A stretch of 64,000 nucleotides of DNA from Lumnitzera littorea (taxonomy: Eukaryota; Streptophyta; Magnoliopsida; Myrtales; Combretaceae). Location of the stretch: assembly GCA_024138015.1 (NCBI GenBank), contig JAMXBB010000007.1:69936798-70000797 (forward strand), given 5' to 3'. A model generated the notes under the pieces. It was given only the letters and a program-made list of their open reading frames with translations. It searched no databases and was not told the DNA's origin. Numbering within the stretch: position 1 is the stretch's first letter; every line of letters begins with the position of its first letter. Shown piece after piece: positions 32,398 to 45,529 of the stretch. The position numbers and the translations under genes were made by a program.

Positions 32398-32802
32398 GGG
32401 GGGGGGGGGGGGGGGGGGGNNNNNNNNNNNNNNNNNNNNNNNNNNNNNNNNNNNNNNNNNNNNNNNNNNNNNNNNNNNNNNNNNNNNNNNNNNNNNNNNN
32501 NNNNNNNNNNNNNNNNNNNNNNNNNNNNNNNNNNNNNNNNNNNNNNNNNNNNNNNNNNNNNNNNNNNNNNNNNNNNNNNNNNNNNNNNNNNNNNNNNNNN
32601 NNNNNNNNNNNNNNNNNNNNNNNNNNNNNNNNNNNNNNNNNNNNNNNNNNNNNNNNNNNNNNNNNNNNNNNNNNNNNNNNNNNNNNNNNNNNNNNNNNNN
32701 NNNNNNNNNNNNNNNNNNNNNNNNNNNNNNNNNNNNNNNNNNNNNNNNNNNNNNNNNNNNNNNNNNNNNNNNNNNNNNGGGGGGGGGGGGGGGGGGGGGG
32801 GG
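32398..32802. other. Assembly gap bounded by poly-G
   Basis: A G run at 32398-32419, then 359 N, then a G run at 32779-32802. The gap length is probably nominal. G homopolymers on both sides suggest sequencing failure at a long G tract or an artefact. The gap lies inside LTR C1; C2 (46991-51064) shows what normally follows. Confidence 0.9.
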
Positions 32803-34781
32803 TAGACTCTCTCTCTATCTACACTTTCTTACTATCTACCTTTCTTTGGGTCCACTCCTCTCCACCTCTCCAAACCCTCAGTCTCTCTCTCTCTCCACTG
32901 TCCAATCCCTGTCCTTCTTTGCAGCCGTCTCTCTCTCATCTCACACCGCAACCCACTGTTGCATGTCCACCCCAACCAACACAACACCCCACTCTTGACC
33001 CTACGATCACACTACTATCACATGATCACCCCCCCATACAAACATACAGACTTCATTCACTCTTGACGTCTCTCTCTCTCTGGACCCACTCTCTTTCTCA
33101 CTCGATTTAAACCTCTCCCTCCACTATTTCTTTCTCTCTACTCCCTCTCTCTCAAACCAAAAACCAAAGAACCAAATACCATCTTCTCCATCCATCTCCA
33201 ACCGCCTTGCACGACCTAGATGCACTGATCAAGCCTCCCTTCACCGCAACCACCATCGCCTCTTCGCACTACTACAATCGAAGCCCCTACACTATCACTC
33301 TCGACCATTCACCAATGCCACAACCAACACACCCCTTGACCCTCACCCACTCGTATGGCCACCAACCTATTGTTGACCCTCTCTCGGCCTTTATCCTAAA
33401 CCTATTGCCACTATAACAAACCAAACCTTGTCATGAACCCATACACACTACCGCTTTGAGCTCCGACCACCACCCAAACTACTGCCATTAACTACGGCAT
33501 TCTTCTAAACCCCCATTCCCTAATAGAAAACTCACAAAACAGCTTTTTCCTGATTGTTTTAACCATTGAAATGGCCTCCGAAACACCATTCCAGCCACTC
33601 CTATTTTGACCCGCGTGGAGCCCCAGTTTAACCTGGGGTTGAACCAACTTAACTTGATTAACCTAAACTGAAGCCCTAAATCCAAATTGCTCCTAACCCG
33701 CATCTTCATTTGGTCCAACTCCTTTCATTTTTGTTTTGTTTCCAGTTTCCTTTTTTTCTTTTGTTTTATTTAATTTCTTTTCCTTTTGAATTATTAGTTA
33801 ATTTTTTATTATTATTTGTAAATGTAAATGTAAAGAAAGAAAAAAAAAAAGAAGAAGAAGGAAATCAAACAAAAAAATTAAAAATTAAAAAAAAAAAGAG
33901 AGAAAAGAAAAAAGGAAAAAAAAGGAAGTAATACTTAGTTTATTTTTATTTATTTATTTTCACGTTTTAGCTAAAAAACCAAAAAAATAACAAAAAATAA
34001 AAGGTAAAGGAATAATAAATAGATAAAAATAATAATAATATTGTTTATCACTTAGAAAATTAATTTTCCAAAAATAAAATAAAAAAATAAATCAATCATT
34101 TACCAAACTAGGGCATTTTAGATTTTCCAAAAATAAATCAATTTAGTTACTTAGGAAATTTTCTCAAATAAACTCAAAATGGGTAAAAAAGCAAACTCGA
34201 CAATTTTTCCATAGTTAAAATTAGTCAACCCACTATGCTTTCGGTAAATGAACTACAGAAGTATGATCCTGAATAGTAGGTACGTAAGCACCCGTACGTT
34301 AGTACGAGGCGATATAAAATATGAAAAATTTTATTTTTTCCATTTTTAAATATTTATGTAAATTAATCAATTTAGTCGCATGAATTATGATTAGCTATTT
34401 TTTTTTTAGAAATTAAAAAGGGTATATTTGAAAAGCAAAGTTAAATTTGGAAAGTTAAAAAGTAGTACCCGTTTAGGGTTTAATAAATTATCTCTCAGAT
34501 CTAGATCTCTGGTTTTCAAAAAGCCGTATTTATAAATAGGTTTTTTTAATCGATAGAACAATAGCTAAGTTATAACCAATCCACCCAATTGGTTATAACT
34601 TAACCCTTTTTCCCAACTCCAGTCAGGTAGTGACTCCAATATATTTCAAATTGAAAAAAAATGGTTTTCTTTAAACCCCAATTGAGGATCGGTATTAAAC
34701 GGGTAAGGTTTAGTACTGATCGGTTTAGAGAAGACCTAATTTTATAAAAATAATCAGGAAGGTAAAAAACCAGGCTCGACA

Positions 34782-34970
34782 CCTATTTCGAAAGAACTGA
34801 GTAAAAGATAATGGGCTTATCTTGAAAGGATAGGGCTAAAGATTTGGGGTGTCTATCTTGGAAGAATAAGGCAAAAGTTTTAAGAGAGCCTATCTTAGAA
34901 GGATAAGGCAAAAGTTTAGGGTACCTAACCATTGAAGGTTAAATTAACTTGTTTTGGTTTAATAGATTAT
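34782..34970 (-). repeat. Short inverted units next to the C1/B junction
   Basis: Three units of about 45 bp of the type TATCTTAGAAGGATAAGGCA with AAAAGTTT spacers. Each has an internal inverted repeat (TATCTT...AAGGATA). It looks like the outer end of the element B hairpin arrays. B's own 3' LTR and polypurine tract are missing here. Confidence 0.5.
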
Positions 34971-35331
34971 CCAAAGAGGATAAATCTCTTCAAGATTTAA
35001 AAAAAAAAAAAACTTGTTTTAGTTTGATAGATGATTTGAACAAGATAAATCTCTTTGAGATTTCAAAAGAACTTTTTTTGGTTTGATGGATGATTTGAAG
35101 AGAATAGATCTCTTCAAGATTTCTTATTTTGATTTGATAAATAATCTAAAGAGGATAGATCTCTTCAAAATTTCAAAATAACTTGTTTTGATTTAGTGGA
35201 TAATTTGAAGAGGATAGATCTCTTCGAGATTTCAAAAAAAAAAAAAAACTTGTTTTGGTTTGGTGGATGATCCGAAGAGGATAGATCTATTTCAAGATGA
35301 GTTGCTCGAAAGGATAGATCTTTCGAAGATA
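34971..35331 (-). repeat. Hairpin array, 7 units, GATAGATCTC type (element B)
   Basis: Units centred near 34983, 35043, 35108, 35158, 35218, 35283 and 35322, with the core GAAGAGGATAGATCTCTTC and spacers such as TTGTTTTGGTTTGATGGATG. The core is shared with internals 1 and 2, but the unit is about 60 bp here against 40-50 bp there. Confidence 0.8.
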
Positions 35332-35344
35332 AGATGATAAAATG

Positions 35345-35900
35345 AAATAGTACTCTCATGAGTGGGCGATTTCTTAAATGACTAGACAACACTCCTTTGA
35401 GAAAGTAATCTAAAAAGGAAGAATAAGATAGTACTCATTTTAAGCAAACAATCTAAAAAGGAATAGATAAGACAGTGCTCTTTTGAGTAAGCGATCCTAG
35501 CATAGGACTAACTAAGATAGCGCTGCTTTGAGTAAGCAATCTAAAAAGGAATAGATAGCACTCATTTGAGCAAGCGATCCTATAAAGGACTAAATGACGC
35601 TCCTATGAGCAGGTGATTCAACTAAGGAATAGGATAGCGCTCCTTTGAGTAAGCAATCCTGAAAAGGATTGGATGGTGCTTTATTGAGCAAGCAACCCAA
35701 CTAAGGATAAAACAATGCTCCTATGAGCAGGCAATCTAACTATGGAATAGGACATTACTTTTTTGAGGAAGAGATCCTAAAAAGGACTAGATGGTGCTCC
35801 TATGAGCAGGCAATCCAACTAAGGATAAGACAGCGCTCCTCTGAGCAAGCAATCCTAAAAAGGATTAGATAGCACTCCTATGAGCAAGCAATCCAAGATT
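35345..35900 (-). repeat. Hairpin array, GCTCctatGAGC type (element B)
   Basis: About ten units of 50-60 bp, with cores such as AGCGCTCCTTTGAGTAAGC and GTGCTCCTATGAGCAGGC and spacers CTAAAAAGGACTAGATGG. Each core can fold as GCTC-N4-GAGC. Its closest relatives are the arrays in the palindrome at 61185-61870 (GCGCTCTAAGAGCATGC). Confidence 0.75.
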
Positions 35901-37839
35901 ACTATACGAAATGAACAACGTACTAAAAGGCAAGCGATCCATAAATTTCAAGGACTTTGATGAGTTTTGACAAAATGATCTAAGACTTGAGTTTGAGGGA
36001 TTCTGATGATTCTTTGAAAATATTGACTTTTCTTTTTAAGAAATCTCTGTTGAAAATTTTTTAAAAAGGTTTGATTTCTCTTTTGAAAAGGTTTTTTTTT
36101 TCGCTTTTTTCTTCTTTCTTTAAGAAATTCAAAAGTATACTCTTTAATGGAAAATTGTTTTGCTAATAAGTAAGAAAGTCTCTAAAACTCTAAAGATCGC
36201 AAATAAGGAGTTGACTTGCCCTTTACCCATTGATCACTCATTCCTTTAATATTGTTTCTTGGAGCATAATTCATAATCTCTAAACTTGTCAAAAATACCG
36301 ATTTCAAACTTGGGATTAAGACTTTTCATGTTCATGAGAAAGCACTCAACTATTCTTTAATATTCCACTAAGGGGATAGATATCATTACTTGAAAAGTTT
36401 AGTCCAAGTAAACTTCCTTGCACTTTCACAAGTTTTTTTTTTTTTTCACTTTTGACATCAATTCTAAAAATTATAGCCTATCTTGTAAATGATACATTCT
36501 GGTCAATCAATAGGTCTTTTCTAAGTTTACAATGTACGGCTTTTGGTCAATAGTTTAAGCAAATGGATACCAATGTATTTAGCTAAATTTGAAGAAATCA
36601 TATATAATTTATCATAGGCTTACAAGCCAAGAACCTAGGAGAAGCTAAACATGAGCTTGTCATAGTTTCATGAGCAAATTTTGCTGAAGATAAGTTGATT
36701 TCTTTAGTCAAAAGAACTTCATCAAGGGTGGCATAGTAGGTAGGATCATACAATGATGGCTTTGCTTTTGGACTTAGGAATTTAAAGTATTTGGTCCTTG
36801 TATATCCTTCATAAGTTTAGACCTTAAGTTTATTGGAAATTTGACTCATCTTTGAAGGTAATCACCTTGCTAATATTTTTCAATTTTTGTCTTTTTTTTT
36901 TCTCTTCTCTCTCTTCTCCTTTTTTCTTTTCTTTCTCTCTCTCTCTCTCTCTCTCTTTTGGTCAAAGCGATCACCTTCTCTTATTGAGTTTTTGCTTGAT
37001 GGGATTCGAAGCCCTAAAACCATGGGTTCAAAGAGCATAAGCTTAGGAGAATTGTATATGGCATGGAGTGTTTAGGAAAACTCCATAAGCTTGAGGTATT
37101 TAAATGAGTATATAAGCTTGAGTGAGGTGTATATGGTTTGAAACTCTTCTTCATCCTAAAGAAATTGAATTATTTATGATAACATTTGCTCATGAATTGG
37201 CAAAACTAAAGCAAGCACAAGTTAGTCTACTCCCTTTCTCTAAATTAATGACCTTAACCTCCTAATTGCCTTAGTATGGGATAGTTCTTGGCAGGGTTAA
37301 TTTTAAGAAAAATCCTCAAAAGGTTCATATGGGTTTTGCAAAGGATAACTGTGTTTAAGGATGATAAAATAAATGCCTAATATCATTTTGACACATGTAC
37401 CAAGTTTAAGACAGGCCTCCTTTAAGGAATGAGCTTAAGTACTCACATTGTGACACTCCTCTCTCACATGTGTTTAGGGTTAGTGTTTAAGACATGGTTT
37501 GCCTTTTTTCATCCTAAACCTTTCAAGTAATGTGTTACCATTCCCTTAGGTGGAAAATTTTAAGTTTCGAGTTTACATTTACATTATCCATTTTCACTTG
37601 TTTCAAGTCTTACATGAAGTATTTCATTAATGAAGGCCAGTGGCATGCCTCTATCAAGCTTAGCTAAGTGCACATCATAGAAAAACAAAATGCATAAGAG
37701 AAACACTTTATTCAAATAAATCTTATCTCTAAAGTGAAAGATTATTCTAAAAAGAAATAAATACAAGAACTAAAACTCTTTTCCACTTCTTGCCTCCATT
37801 TTTTTCACTTCTTCGAACTTAGCCCATTTAGTTGAATTG
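35901..37839 (-). other. Long untranslated region of element B
   Basis: No coding blocks on either strand. A C/T microsatellite at 36893-36960 matches the position of the tract in internal 2. The part at about 37200-37500 is similar, in reverse complement, to 59800-60065. Short plus-strand frames through the C/T tract are not genes. Confidence 0.5.
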
Positions 37840-39752
37840 ATCTTATAGAGGTATGCCTAATTGCTTCAAATGGTAATCCACTTGGTCAGATGGTAGTAGT
37901 AAACCCTCAATACCCAATATTGGAGGTTGTCTATTTGATGCCCTTAGGTTAAGGATATCACTGCCCATAAAACTATCAATCTCTAGAAAATTTAGTTGGA
38001 AAACCTTGGCATTTATAAAATCTTGCACCTTATGCTTCAGTTTCCAGTAGTCTTCAATGGTATGCCCCACCTAGCCCACATGATATTTACACCATTTGTT
38101 GGGGTCATGATCCCTTAGCTTGTATTTCTTTGTTAGGTTTTCACATGCCAGTAGTCTTACATCTCTCAATTACTTGAGCACTTGAGCCATTAGAATCTTA
38201 ACCTGTATAAGTCACCTTCTCTTGTTGTGGACGAGTTTGTCTTGATTGTGGGCTTTCCCAATTGGCACATTCACTCCAAGCTTCTCTTTTGTTGAATCAT
38301 CCTTATGCTTTTGCTGTGATGTCCTATCCATACTAGGATGTAGGTTTTCAAGCTACTTGAGCACATAACCTATTGCCATTTGTATACTCGTGAGCCTTTC
38401 TTCTAATATCACCAACTTTTCTTCTAGGGCTTTTACCCTATTTTTCAAATCCTAATAGTGACATACCCTCTAGACTTGACCATTCAAATCCATTTTTGGA
38501 AACTTTTCCAAATTTTGTATCATATTAATAGTAGGCTCTATGTAGAATTTGGGTCTTGGATCCCTAACGAAGTCCAACTGAACCAATTTTTCATCAATCA
38601 AATCTTAGACTTTGTTCTTCAATTCCTAGCAATGGTTAGTAGCATGCCCCTACTGACCCATGTGGTACTTGCATTGCGCATTGGGATTGTATTTCTAAGG
38701 TTTATACCCTGGTGTTGGAGTCTTAGGATACAATAAACCCTCTTTTTTTAGGTAGCGATAGACTTGAGACATAAGAATCGGGATATGAGTGAACCTTCTT
38801 CTAGGTAATTTTTGGCTTAGCTTATTTTCCTTGAGCTCTAGACTAGTGCTTCGAGCACCAAGCTCATTTATCATTAGATAGGACTTCTTATGTTCATGGT
38901 ATCCTCTAAATCCAACGGGACTGATCCATTCCCTATCAATCTCCCCACTCTAATAGCATCTTCAATGCAACTATCAACTCCAACTATATCTACAAATGTA
39001 GAAGCGATATGGCCTAAGAGGTGATTATAATAACGTTCACCTAATGTGCAAATAAATATGTTGATCAATTCATTTTCTAGCAATTGTACTATAGCTTGAG
39101 TGGCTGTAGATCTCCATCTCTAGGCATACTCCCTAAAGGACTCGGTCAGCATCATTTTCATGTTATTCAAATTCATCAAAGAAGGAGCTACTTCTTCATT
39201 GAACTTGTACTATTGATAAATGGCTCAAGCTAGTTTATCCTAAGTATTAGGCTTAACTAAGTCTTGTTAGGCATACCAAATCAACGCTGGCCCAGTTACA
39301 CTATCTTAGAAAGTTTGAACCATCAACTGCTTGTGTTTAGAGAGCTGTGCCATCTTACAGACATAAAGCCTAAGGTGAAGTTTAGGACAACTTGTTCCAT
39401 CATACTTTGCAAAATGCGGTACCTTAAACTTCTTAAGTAACTCGTAGTCTTCAAAAGTACTAACATTGCTTAAGCCTAAATTACTCTACACATTGTGATC
39501 CTTGAGAACTCCCATTTTCTTTTCAATTTTTTGGAAGATTTCTTATTTCATCTTCAATAATTTCTACTCTAATTCCTTCCTCAGGCCTTTGTCAATGTTG
39601 TTGGGCTCATGAACTGACAACTCTTTAGACTTTTCTACTCCAAATGGTACTTCAATAAGCCCCTAAGCTTGAGTATGGGCATGGTCTCGACTTGCATGCT
39701 TGCTCAGAACCCCTTTGGTTGTAGCTATTCTCTATTCAAGAGCTTTAGACAT
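37840..39752 (-). pseudogene. Element B gag with duplicated zinc knuckle
   Basis: Likely start at the ATG at plus 39750-39752. The core reads LYVCKMAQLSKHKQLMVQTF, DSVTGPALIWY, YKFNEEVAPSLMNLNNMKMM, then ESFREYA and VQLLENELINIFICTLGERY. Two zinc-knuckle modules follow: CKYHMGQ*GHATNHC*ELKN (about 38600-38670), preceded by PILMSQVYRYLKKEGLLYP, and CKYHVG*VGHTIEDYWKLKH (about 38020-38090), preceded by KILMAQVLK. Normal copies, including 15175-18154, have one module. In the second module the last Cys is Tyr. The product would be the capsid/nucleocapsid protein; stops and frameshifts rule out function. No protease follows. Confidence 0.8.
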
Positions 39753-41322
39753 CCTGGTTTTGACAACGAGTGATTATAGGCTTCAAGTTAGGCTAAATCA
39801 CTTAAAAAGTAACTTTTCAAAGCCTTGAAGAATCTCTTCTTGTTAACAACAATACATCGAGTTTTTAGTTTTGAAAACTATTCTTTCCTCTCTTTTTTTT
39901 TGGAAACTTTTATTAAAAAAAAAAAAATCAATGTTGATTTTATGTTATAGACAACCTATTATTGACATTAACAAATCTAAACTTATTCTTTAGATAAAAG
40001 GTTAAAGAAAAAATAGAACTATTGGGATTGACAATTGAAGACATAGGATGACGACTATATTACAAAGGTAACATAGAAAAGTGGAAATAATTTTATAATG
40101 AGAAGTTTATTGAACAAATGACACAAGGGTGATGACTAATGTAGAAAACTTTATTGGAACCGTGACAACTTAATGGATAAACATAAAGAATAAGAACTTA
40201 AACATTTATAAGATTAATGACTTTGAGGTGGGAAATACTCTACAATGGGAATCTAATGATTAAGTCTTTTTTATTTTTTTGACTTTTTATTTTGTTAGTT
40301 CCTAACAGTATGGTACATATGGGGTATTGTAATAGAAATCAATTAAGTAAATAATTATCATGAAATTGGTTTTTTATCATAAAACATCTTTTTGAAATTT
40401 ATTTATTTTTAAATTATTTAAAGCTTGGGAAAAATGACAGTTCCATAATAATATTTACTACAGCTAACTTCTATAATTACATACCAAAAAAAAAAATTAC
40501 AAGTTAATATTGAATTTTTCTTTCTTTTCTTAACATTGGCACATTATGGTACAGGAAGAACACTAATGATTTAGTACCCATTACTTATAAAATAAAAAAA
40601 AATCTACAAAACTCACGTATATTACAAAAGATAGCATATATAGATAAACATGCAAAATAAATGTGATGCAATATACTACACACGCATGCAATGCAATGAG
40701 GTTGGTCATTAATAAATTATAGGAATTATTATGAGCGCACAGTCAAGAATACACTTATATATAAGTAAATTCGAAATAAAATTTAAAAAGAAATGAAGCT
40801 CATGAATACTTATATATAAGGGTTATTAATTTTTTAATTTCCCCCTTTTTTTGGAAAAAAAAAACACTAAACTGATTGTGGATTAATCAAGCTTTTCCTA
40901 TAATTTAAAAATAACTACTCATTTTTCAAGAAGAACGATGTAGGAAGGTGGGGTCTACGAGTTTCAAGCTCTGTAGCCTAAAATATTTCCGGAGAAAAAC
41001 CTAGTAGGATATATTAAAGCCTGAGTAGGCTCACCTATCACTACCAAGTAGAGGTAAAGACTCCAATGAACTAAGGGTTACACAATGGCGACCCGTCCTA
41101 AATTCTTAAAGTGGCCAAAGTCCAACCACATCTAAGCATGCAAATGGTTATTAAAATAAATAAGAAGCCCCCTAAATCCCCAATAAGTGCCCATTGGGTC
41201 GAGTTTTCTCTTAAGATCGACTTCACTAAAAATTAGTTAGTACAACTATAATACAATAAAATAAAAATAATACAAAAACCATCAATTAGTTTTTAATTTT
41301 TACATAACTAACCCACTAAGCT
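39753..41322 (-). other. Untranslated leader of element B
   Basis: Contains the TATATA palindromes (40750-40764 and 40807-40820) and the conserved leader block (about 40880-41200) shared with both A-family internals. No ORF1 blocks are seen; the stretch at 39790-40690 holds nothing recognisable. Confidence 0.55.
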
Positions 41323-41340
41323 TCCTTAGTGTAGTCGCCA
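41323..41340 (-). promoter_or_regulatory. Element B primer-binding site, tRNA-Arg type
   Basis: The minus strand reads TGGCGACTACACTAAGGA four bases after the LTR end. Three positions differ from TGGCGACTCCACTGGGGA. Confidence 0.7.
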
Positions 41341-41458
41341 ATTCTATTAAGCCCTACTTTGGTTTTCCTCAATTTAATCTATATTAAGCCCAGCCTGCTT
41401 AGTATAGATTATTTGACATAAAATTAAGGAAATATTTTTAAAAAAATATTTTGAAAAA

Positions 41459-41471
41459 TTGGAGTCATCAA
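41459..41471 (-). promoter_or_regulatory. PBS-like motif inside U5 of the element B LTR
   Basis: The minus strand reads TTGATGACTCCAA, one change from the LTR3 copy, at the same distance from the LTR end. Confidence 0.45.
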
Positions 41472-42070
41472 CCAATTCAACTAGTAAAAAATAAAATTAA
41501 GGTTTTAGGATGGGAAAACCTTAATTTGGATACTAATTTGTAAATTTTCTTAAAAATAATTTTTTTAAAAAAATAACCAGAAAAATTGAGTTCGAAGGTT
41601 AACCTATTAAGACTAAGTCACCATGTAAAAATAAAAAAATTTAATTAGCTTTATTTTTATTTTTATTTTTATTTTTTTTTTTCTAAAAATACTAAGCTAT
41701 ATACAAATATGCAAAAAAAAACTAAAATGAATTTTTTATTATGAATTTTTCAAGAAAAAAAAGGAGAAAAAGGCTTTTTTTTTATATGATTGCCTAGAAA
41801 ATGCCCATATGCCCACTAATCGGAATCAAACCAACGTAGTTCTTTTTTATAAAACATTTAGTAGGTGAATTTTTTTATTTTTGAAAATTGAGCTAGATTT
41901 ATATTTATTTTACCATTTATTATTTCTTTTCTTTAAAGAAAACCTAGAAAATCTAATTTCGCAAATCTATTTATAAAAACCTAACTAACTAAATCTTTTT
42001 AAAAATCCCAGTTAAGATTTTTTTAAATTTAAAAAAAAAAACTCATTATGTGTCAGAAGATATATTTTCT

Positions 42071-42230
42071 AAATCCTATATGTAAAATATGTTAAAATAC
42101 AATCTAGATACATATTATCTCTAAATCCTATAGGCGAGATACGTTGAAGATACGATCTAAATGCATATCTCCTCTAAATCCTATATGCAAAATATGTTGA
42201 AAATACGATCTAGATACGTATCTTTTCAAA
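42071..42230 (-). repeat. 52-bp tandem repeat, three units, with AGATACGTATCT
   Basis: Units begin AAATCCTATA at 42071, 42123 and 42176 and contain GATACGATCTAGATACGTAT-type sequence. The last ends in GTATCTTTTCAAAAGATAC, a perfect inverted repeat. Related AGATACGTATC motifs occur at 1355-1450 in the plus-strand fragment. Confidence 0.65.
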
Positions 42231-42343
42231 AGATACATTAGATATGAATCTCAGAGAAAAAATATGTGATTTAAAAAAAAATGCAATTTTCAACTGACTA
42301 AAGTTATCCAAAACTTCAAATTATCTAAAAAAATATTGAACGA

Positions 42344-45300
42344 TATGACAATTTTACATCCTGGTATAATATAGGATGTATCATCACACAGGAATACCTA
42401 TTTATACTTAACAAAAGTTCTATTTATAACAAAAGTGTACTACAATGGAGTTCAACTTAAAACCTGTTTATACAAAAGTTTACATCTATCAACATAACCA
42501 AACCTAAAATATAGTACTTTTTTTTTCATGTGTATAGATCCTTTATAGAACTAAGAACAAAATAAAACAAGACTTCTTTAAAAGTGACTGACTCAGTCTT
42601 ATGTGCTCTTAAAAGACTTTTCCCCCCAACTAGTGTTGCCCTATCAATTCCCTTCATAACCTAAGGATATACAAGTAACCCCTCAGCTCTCTGTAAACTA
42701 AGTGAGAGTGGATAAAACAAAACACAAAATAAGCACAATACATACTCACCTAGATCAATACCATAAGATATTTAATTTCATAATCCAAATTACCAATACA
42801 AATTGTTTATGTAAGAAGTTAGTGCTATGCTCATGTACGTATCATGCATTGGTATACTTTTCCAATTTTCCATCCAATTAGTCGACATACCTGGGCATCT
42901 AGATACTACTTCCAGAAACCTACGGCAATAAGGAGCTACCTAAGAATAGAACCCCCAACAAAAACCATCTACTATGGTTTGAAAATCCAATACGTAGTTG
43001 ATCACATATCATAGCCAGAATAAGTTAAGCAATGCAGTTTCATATGCTTAAAAACCAACTCAGCAGTTTTGAAGCTTTTAGAAATTGACCCATAAGTCCT
43101 TTCATGCAATGCCATGAATGTAGTAAATAGTACAATAGCCCAATATTAAGCATGAATCTCAAGTTCCACATTATAAACAATTCAACTATCTTAACTTCAA
43201 ATTCATTTCTCAACTTTATATTACATTCCTTTACATAAGGCTCACTTGGGCGAATACCCTAAAGAACAGTTTAGTTTCTAAGGTTTTCAAATAGAATTAC
43301 ATTTTGATGAATCAGTCATACATAAGGAAACATTTTACTTTTTCAACACACATTCAACAGAATCAAGTGTCCAATCAATCCAGTACGTCATTATAATTCA
43401 TAGCACAACTGACTTTAAGTCAAGTAAACATAGGTTTACTTGCACAAAAGTAGAAATATCTACTTACCTAAGCTTAACAATAGCGTAAAATCTTAAGCTA
43501 CACAATGTGGTCATTCCTCACCTATCACACCTAGAAAAATACACATACACTTTAAGTCAACTACAGATCAATGCTAAGTTTTTATGCGTTTTCGCTATTA
43601 TGTTTTTAAGTTTAATTCAATTGTCTCTTACTCATTTATTATCAAATTTTGATCAACTTTATATCATTGTGATTATTATTTTGAGTACTATTAGGATATC
43701 TCAAGAATTAACACATACCATTTTTTGTCAAAATTCCAAAAATACTCTTTCGTGTTACGGATTCAACCGTATGTTATTATAACTTTGTAATTAACTCAAA
43801 TAAATCCTAAATCTAAATTAAAAATCCTAAAATTCCTCATTTCCTAAGCTGGTCAGCATTCATTATGTACTCCAAAATACTAATCCTTTGCATATTTAAC
43901 AAATATCACATTAGTACTAATTACTATATCATATATTAAGCTAATATATAGATTTATATTATGAAAATACATAATAAATAGTATATGAGCTTGATTCATT
44001 CCACGAAAAATCCTATGGACTCACAAAAATACGTATTTTAGTTATTGAACATGAATTATACTAAAATAGCTATTATATATTTTTATGAAAATAGCGATTT
44101 TAACTTAAAATTAGTAAAAATTAAGCAAACAAGTGAATTTAATCACAAGATAAAATTTAAGTGTCCCAATCATCATTATGAACTTCTATAAATCATAATA
44201 CATAGGGCTCATACTTTGATTTTGTTAAAAACTAATTAATTCACTAAAACAGCGAAATTAACAATTTTATCCAAAAATAATTACAATAAATAGTAAACAT
44301 AATTACTTCCAAAAATTCTTGTTACTGCAATTAAATACATATATTGAGTGTGTCACGTGCAAATTTTTAACTTGAAAGGACATTATTTACTATTTCTAGA
44401 ATTTAATTCAATTTTCATCCAAACAGAGACATTTCTTAAGGACCTTATATTTTCAATGATTATTTATCAAAAATAAAATTACTACATTAATCTACATATA
44501 AAATAACTCTAGAAAACCAAGTTTCATAATTAAATAACATCATTTGATATTTTTAGAAAATTTACGAAGTTTTAGCCAAAAATTTAATTCACCTAAATCG
44601 GCCACCTCTGGCCACCCAACCTTATTGGAACATTTCCTTTAGTGGTGCTTTCCTTGACCCCCAAATGGCCACCACAACTAAACACCAATAGCCTATTTAA
44701 CCTGCCTAATCAAATTCCATGCCCTATTTTTGCTCTAATTTTCTTTTTTTTTTTTAATTTTTTTCAAAATTTGCTTAAGTGATTTTCTATTTTTTTTCAA
44801 ACTTCCAAAATGTTGTTTTTGAAGTGTACAAGCCCAATTTATATTTTCCAAATGGATTAGGATTTCTAAAAATTGGACATGTGGTTTATACATGTAATTT
44901 TCTTATTTTTCCAAAGCATGAGGTATCATTTTCTTATTATTTACCTTTTGACTCATCAATCCAATTTAATCCTTAGCTGCCACATCATGGGATGATTCAT
45001 CCTTTTATTTTTTTTATTAATTTTTCCTTATTTAAATAATAATTTCTTATTATATATGTGTATTTAATACAAATAATGCATGTTCTATGTTAATACAAGT
45101 ATAATTCAACTTCATTTATTATTTTTATAAATTAAATAATTTATCTCTAATATCCTGTTATATCTAAATACTCAAATTTTATGTTTTCGTTATTTATCGA
45201 CTTTAGCGATAAATTAACATTTTCTTAAATTAATATTTTTATATAGCTTATTTTGAGAAATTGACTTCACTTGAATTATTTTATCTAATTTTTCTAGCCA

Positions 45301-45404
45301 TACTGTGAAGTTTGAAATTAAATAGACATTATAGCTTAACGCCCTAAATTTAGGGGCTTGAATCTTAGAGTAATCATATAGGCTTGAAATCCTAGAGTAT
45401 TACA
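42344..45404 (-). repeat. LTR-like insertion, about 3 kb, possibly a Tekay/Del-type solo LTR
   Basis: Interrupts the A-family LTR. The right end on the minus strand reads TGTAATACTCTAGG; the left end on the plus strand is TATGACAATTTTACATCC. A likely TSD is AACGA (42339-42343) and AACAA (45405-45409), four of five matching. No coding blocks are seen. A long LTR with TGTAA...TACA-like ends is typical of Tekay/Del chromoviruses, but the lineage is inference; there is no second copy here to compare. Confidence 0.5.
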
Positions 45405-45529
45405 AACAATAAAAATAATAATCATAATAGAAAAAAACTTACACTAAAAAAAAATAATTTAGTGAAAGATAATTAAATTAACTAATAAATAAATAATAAT
45501 AAATTTTTTTCCTAAACAAATCGAGATAT

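Larger units (their letters stand above)
31521..34781 (+). repeat. C-family LTR, copy C1 (3' LTR)
   Basis: Starts TGTAGACACCTAATTTTTGC and ends AGGCTCGACA, both typical of the same lineage as the A family. It contains a tRNA-like segment (31985-32090), an assembly gap (32420-32778), a C/T- and A/C-rich middle (32810-33480), and a U5 part colinear with 50700-51064. The length includes 359 unknown bases. No PBS follows, so this is a 3' LTR with its internal part to the left. Short open frames around the gap and the C/T tract are compositional. Confidence 0.75.

Noticed and set aside
32336..33110. Two long plus-strand open frames spanning the N gap
   Set aside because: Most of the length is unknown sequence and poly-Gly from a G run; the remainder is a C/T-rich tract.
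36852..37075. Two overlapping Phe/Leu/Ser-rich open frames
   Set aside because: Produced by the C/T microsatellite at 36893-36960 in two frames.
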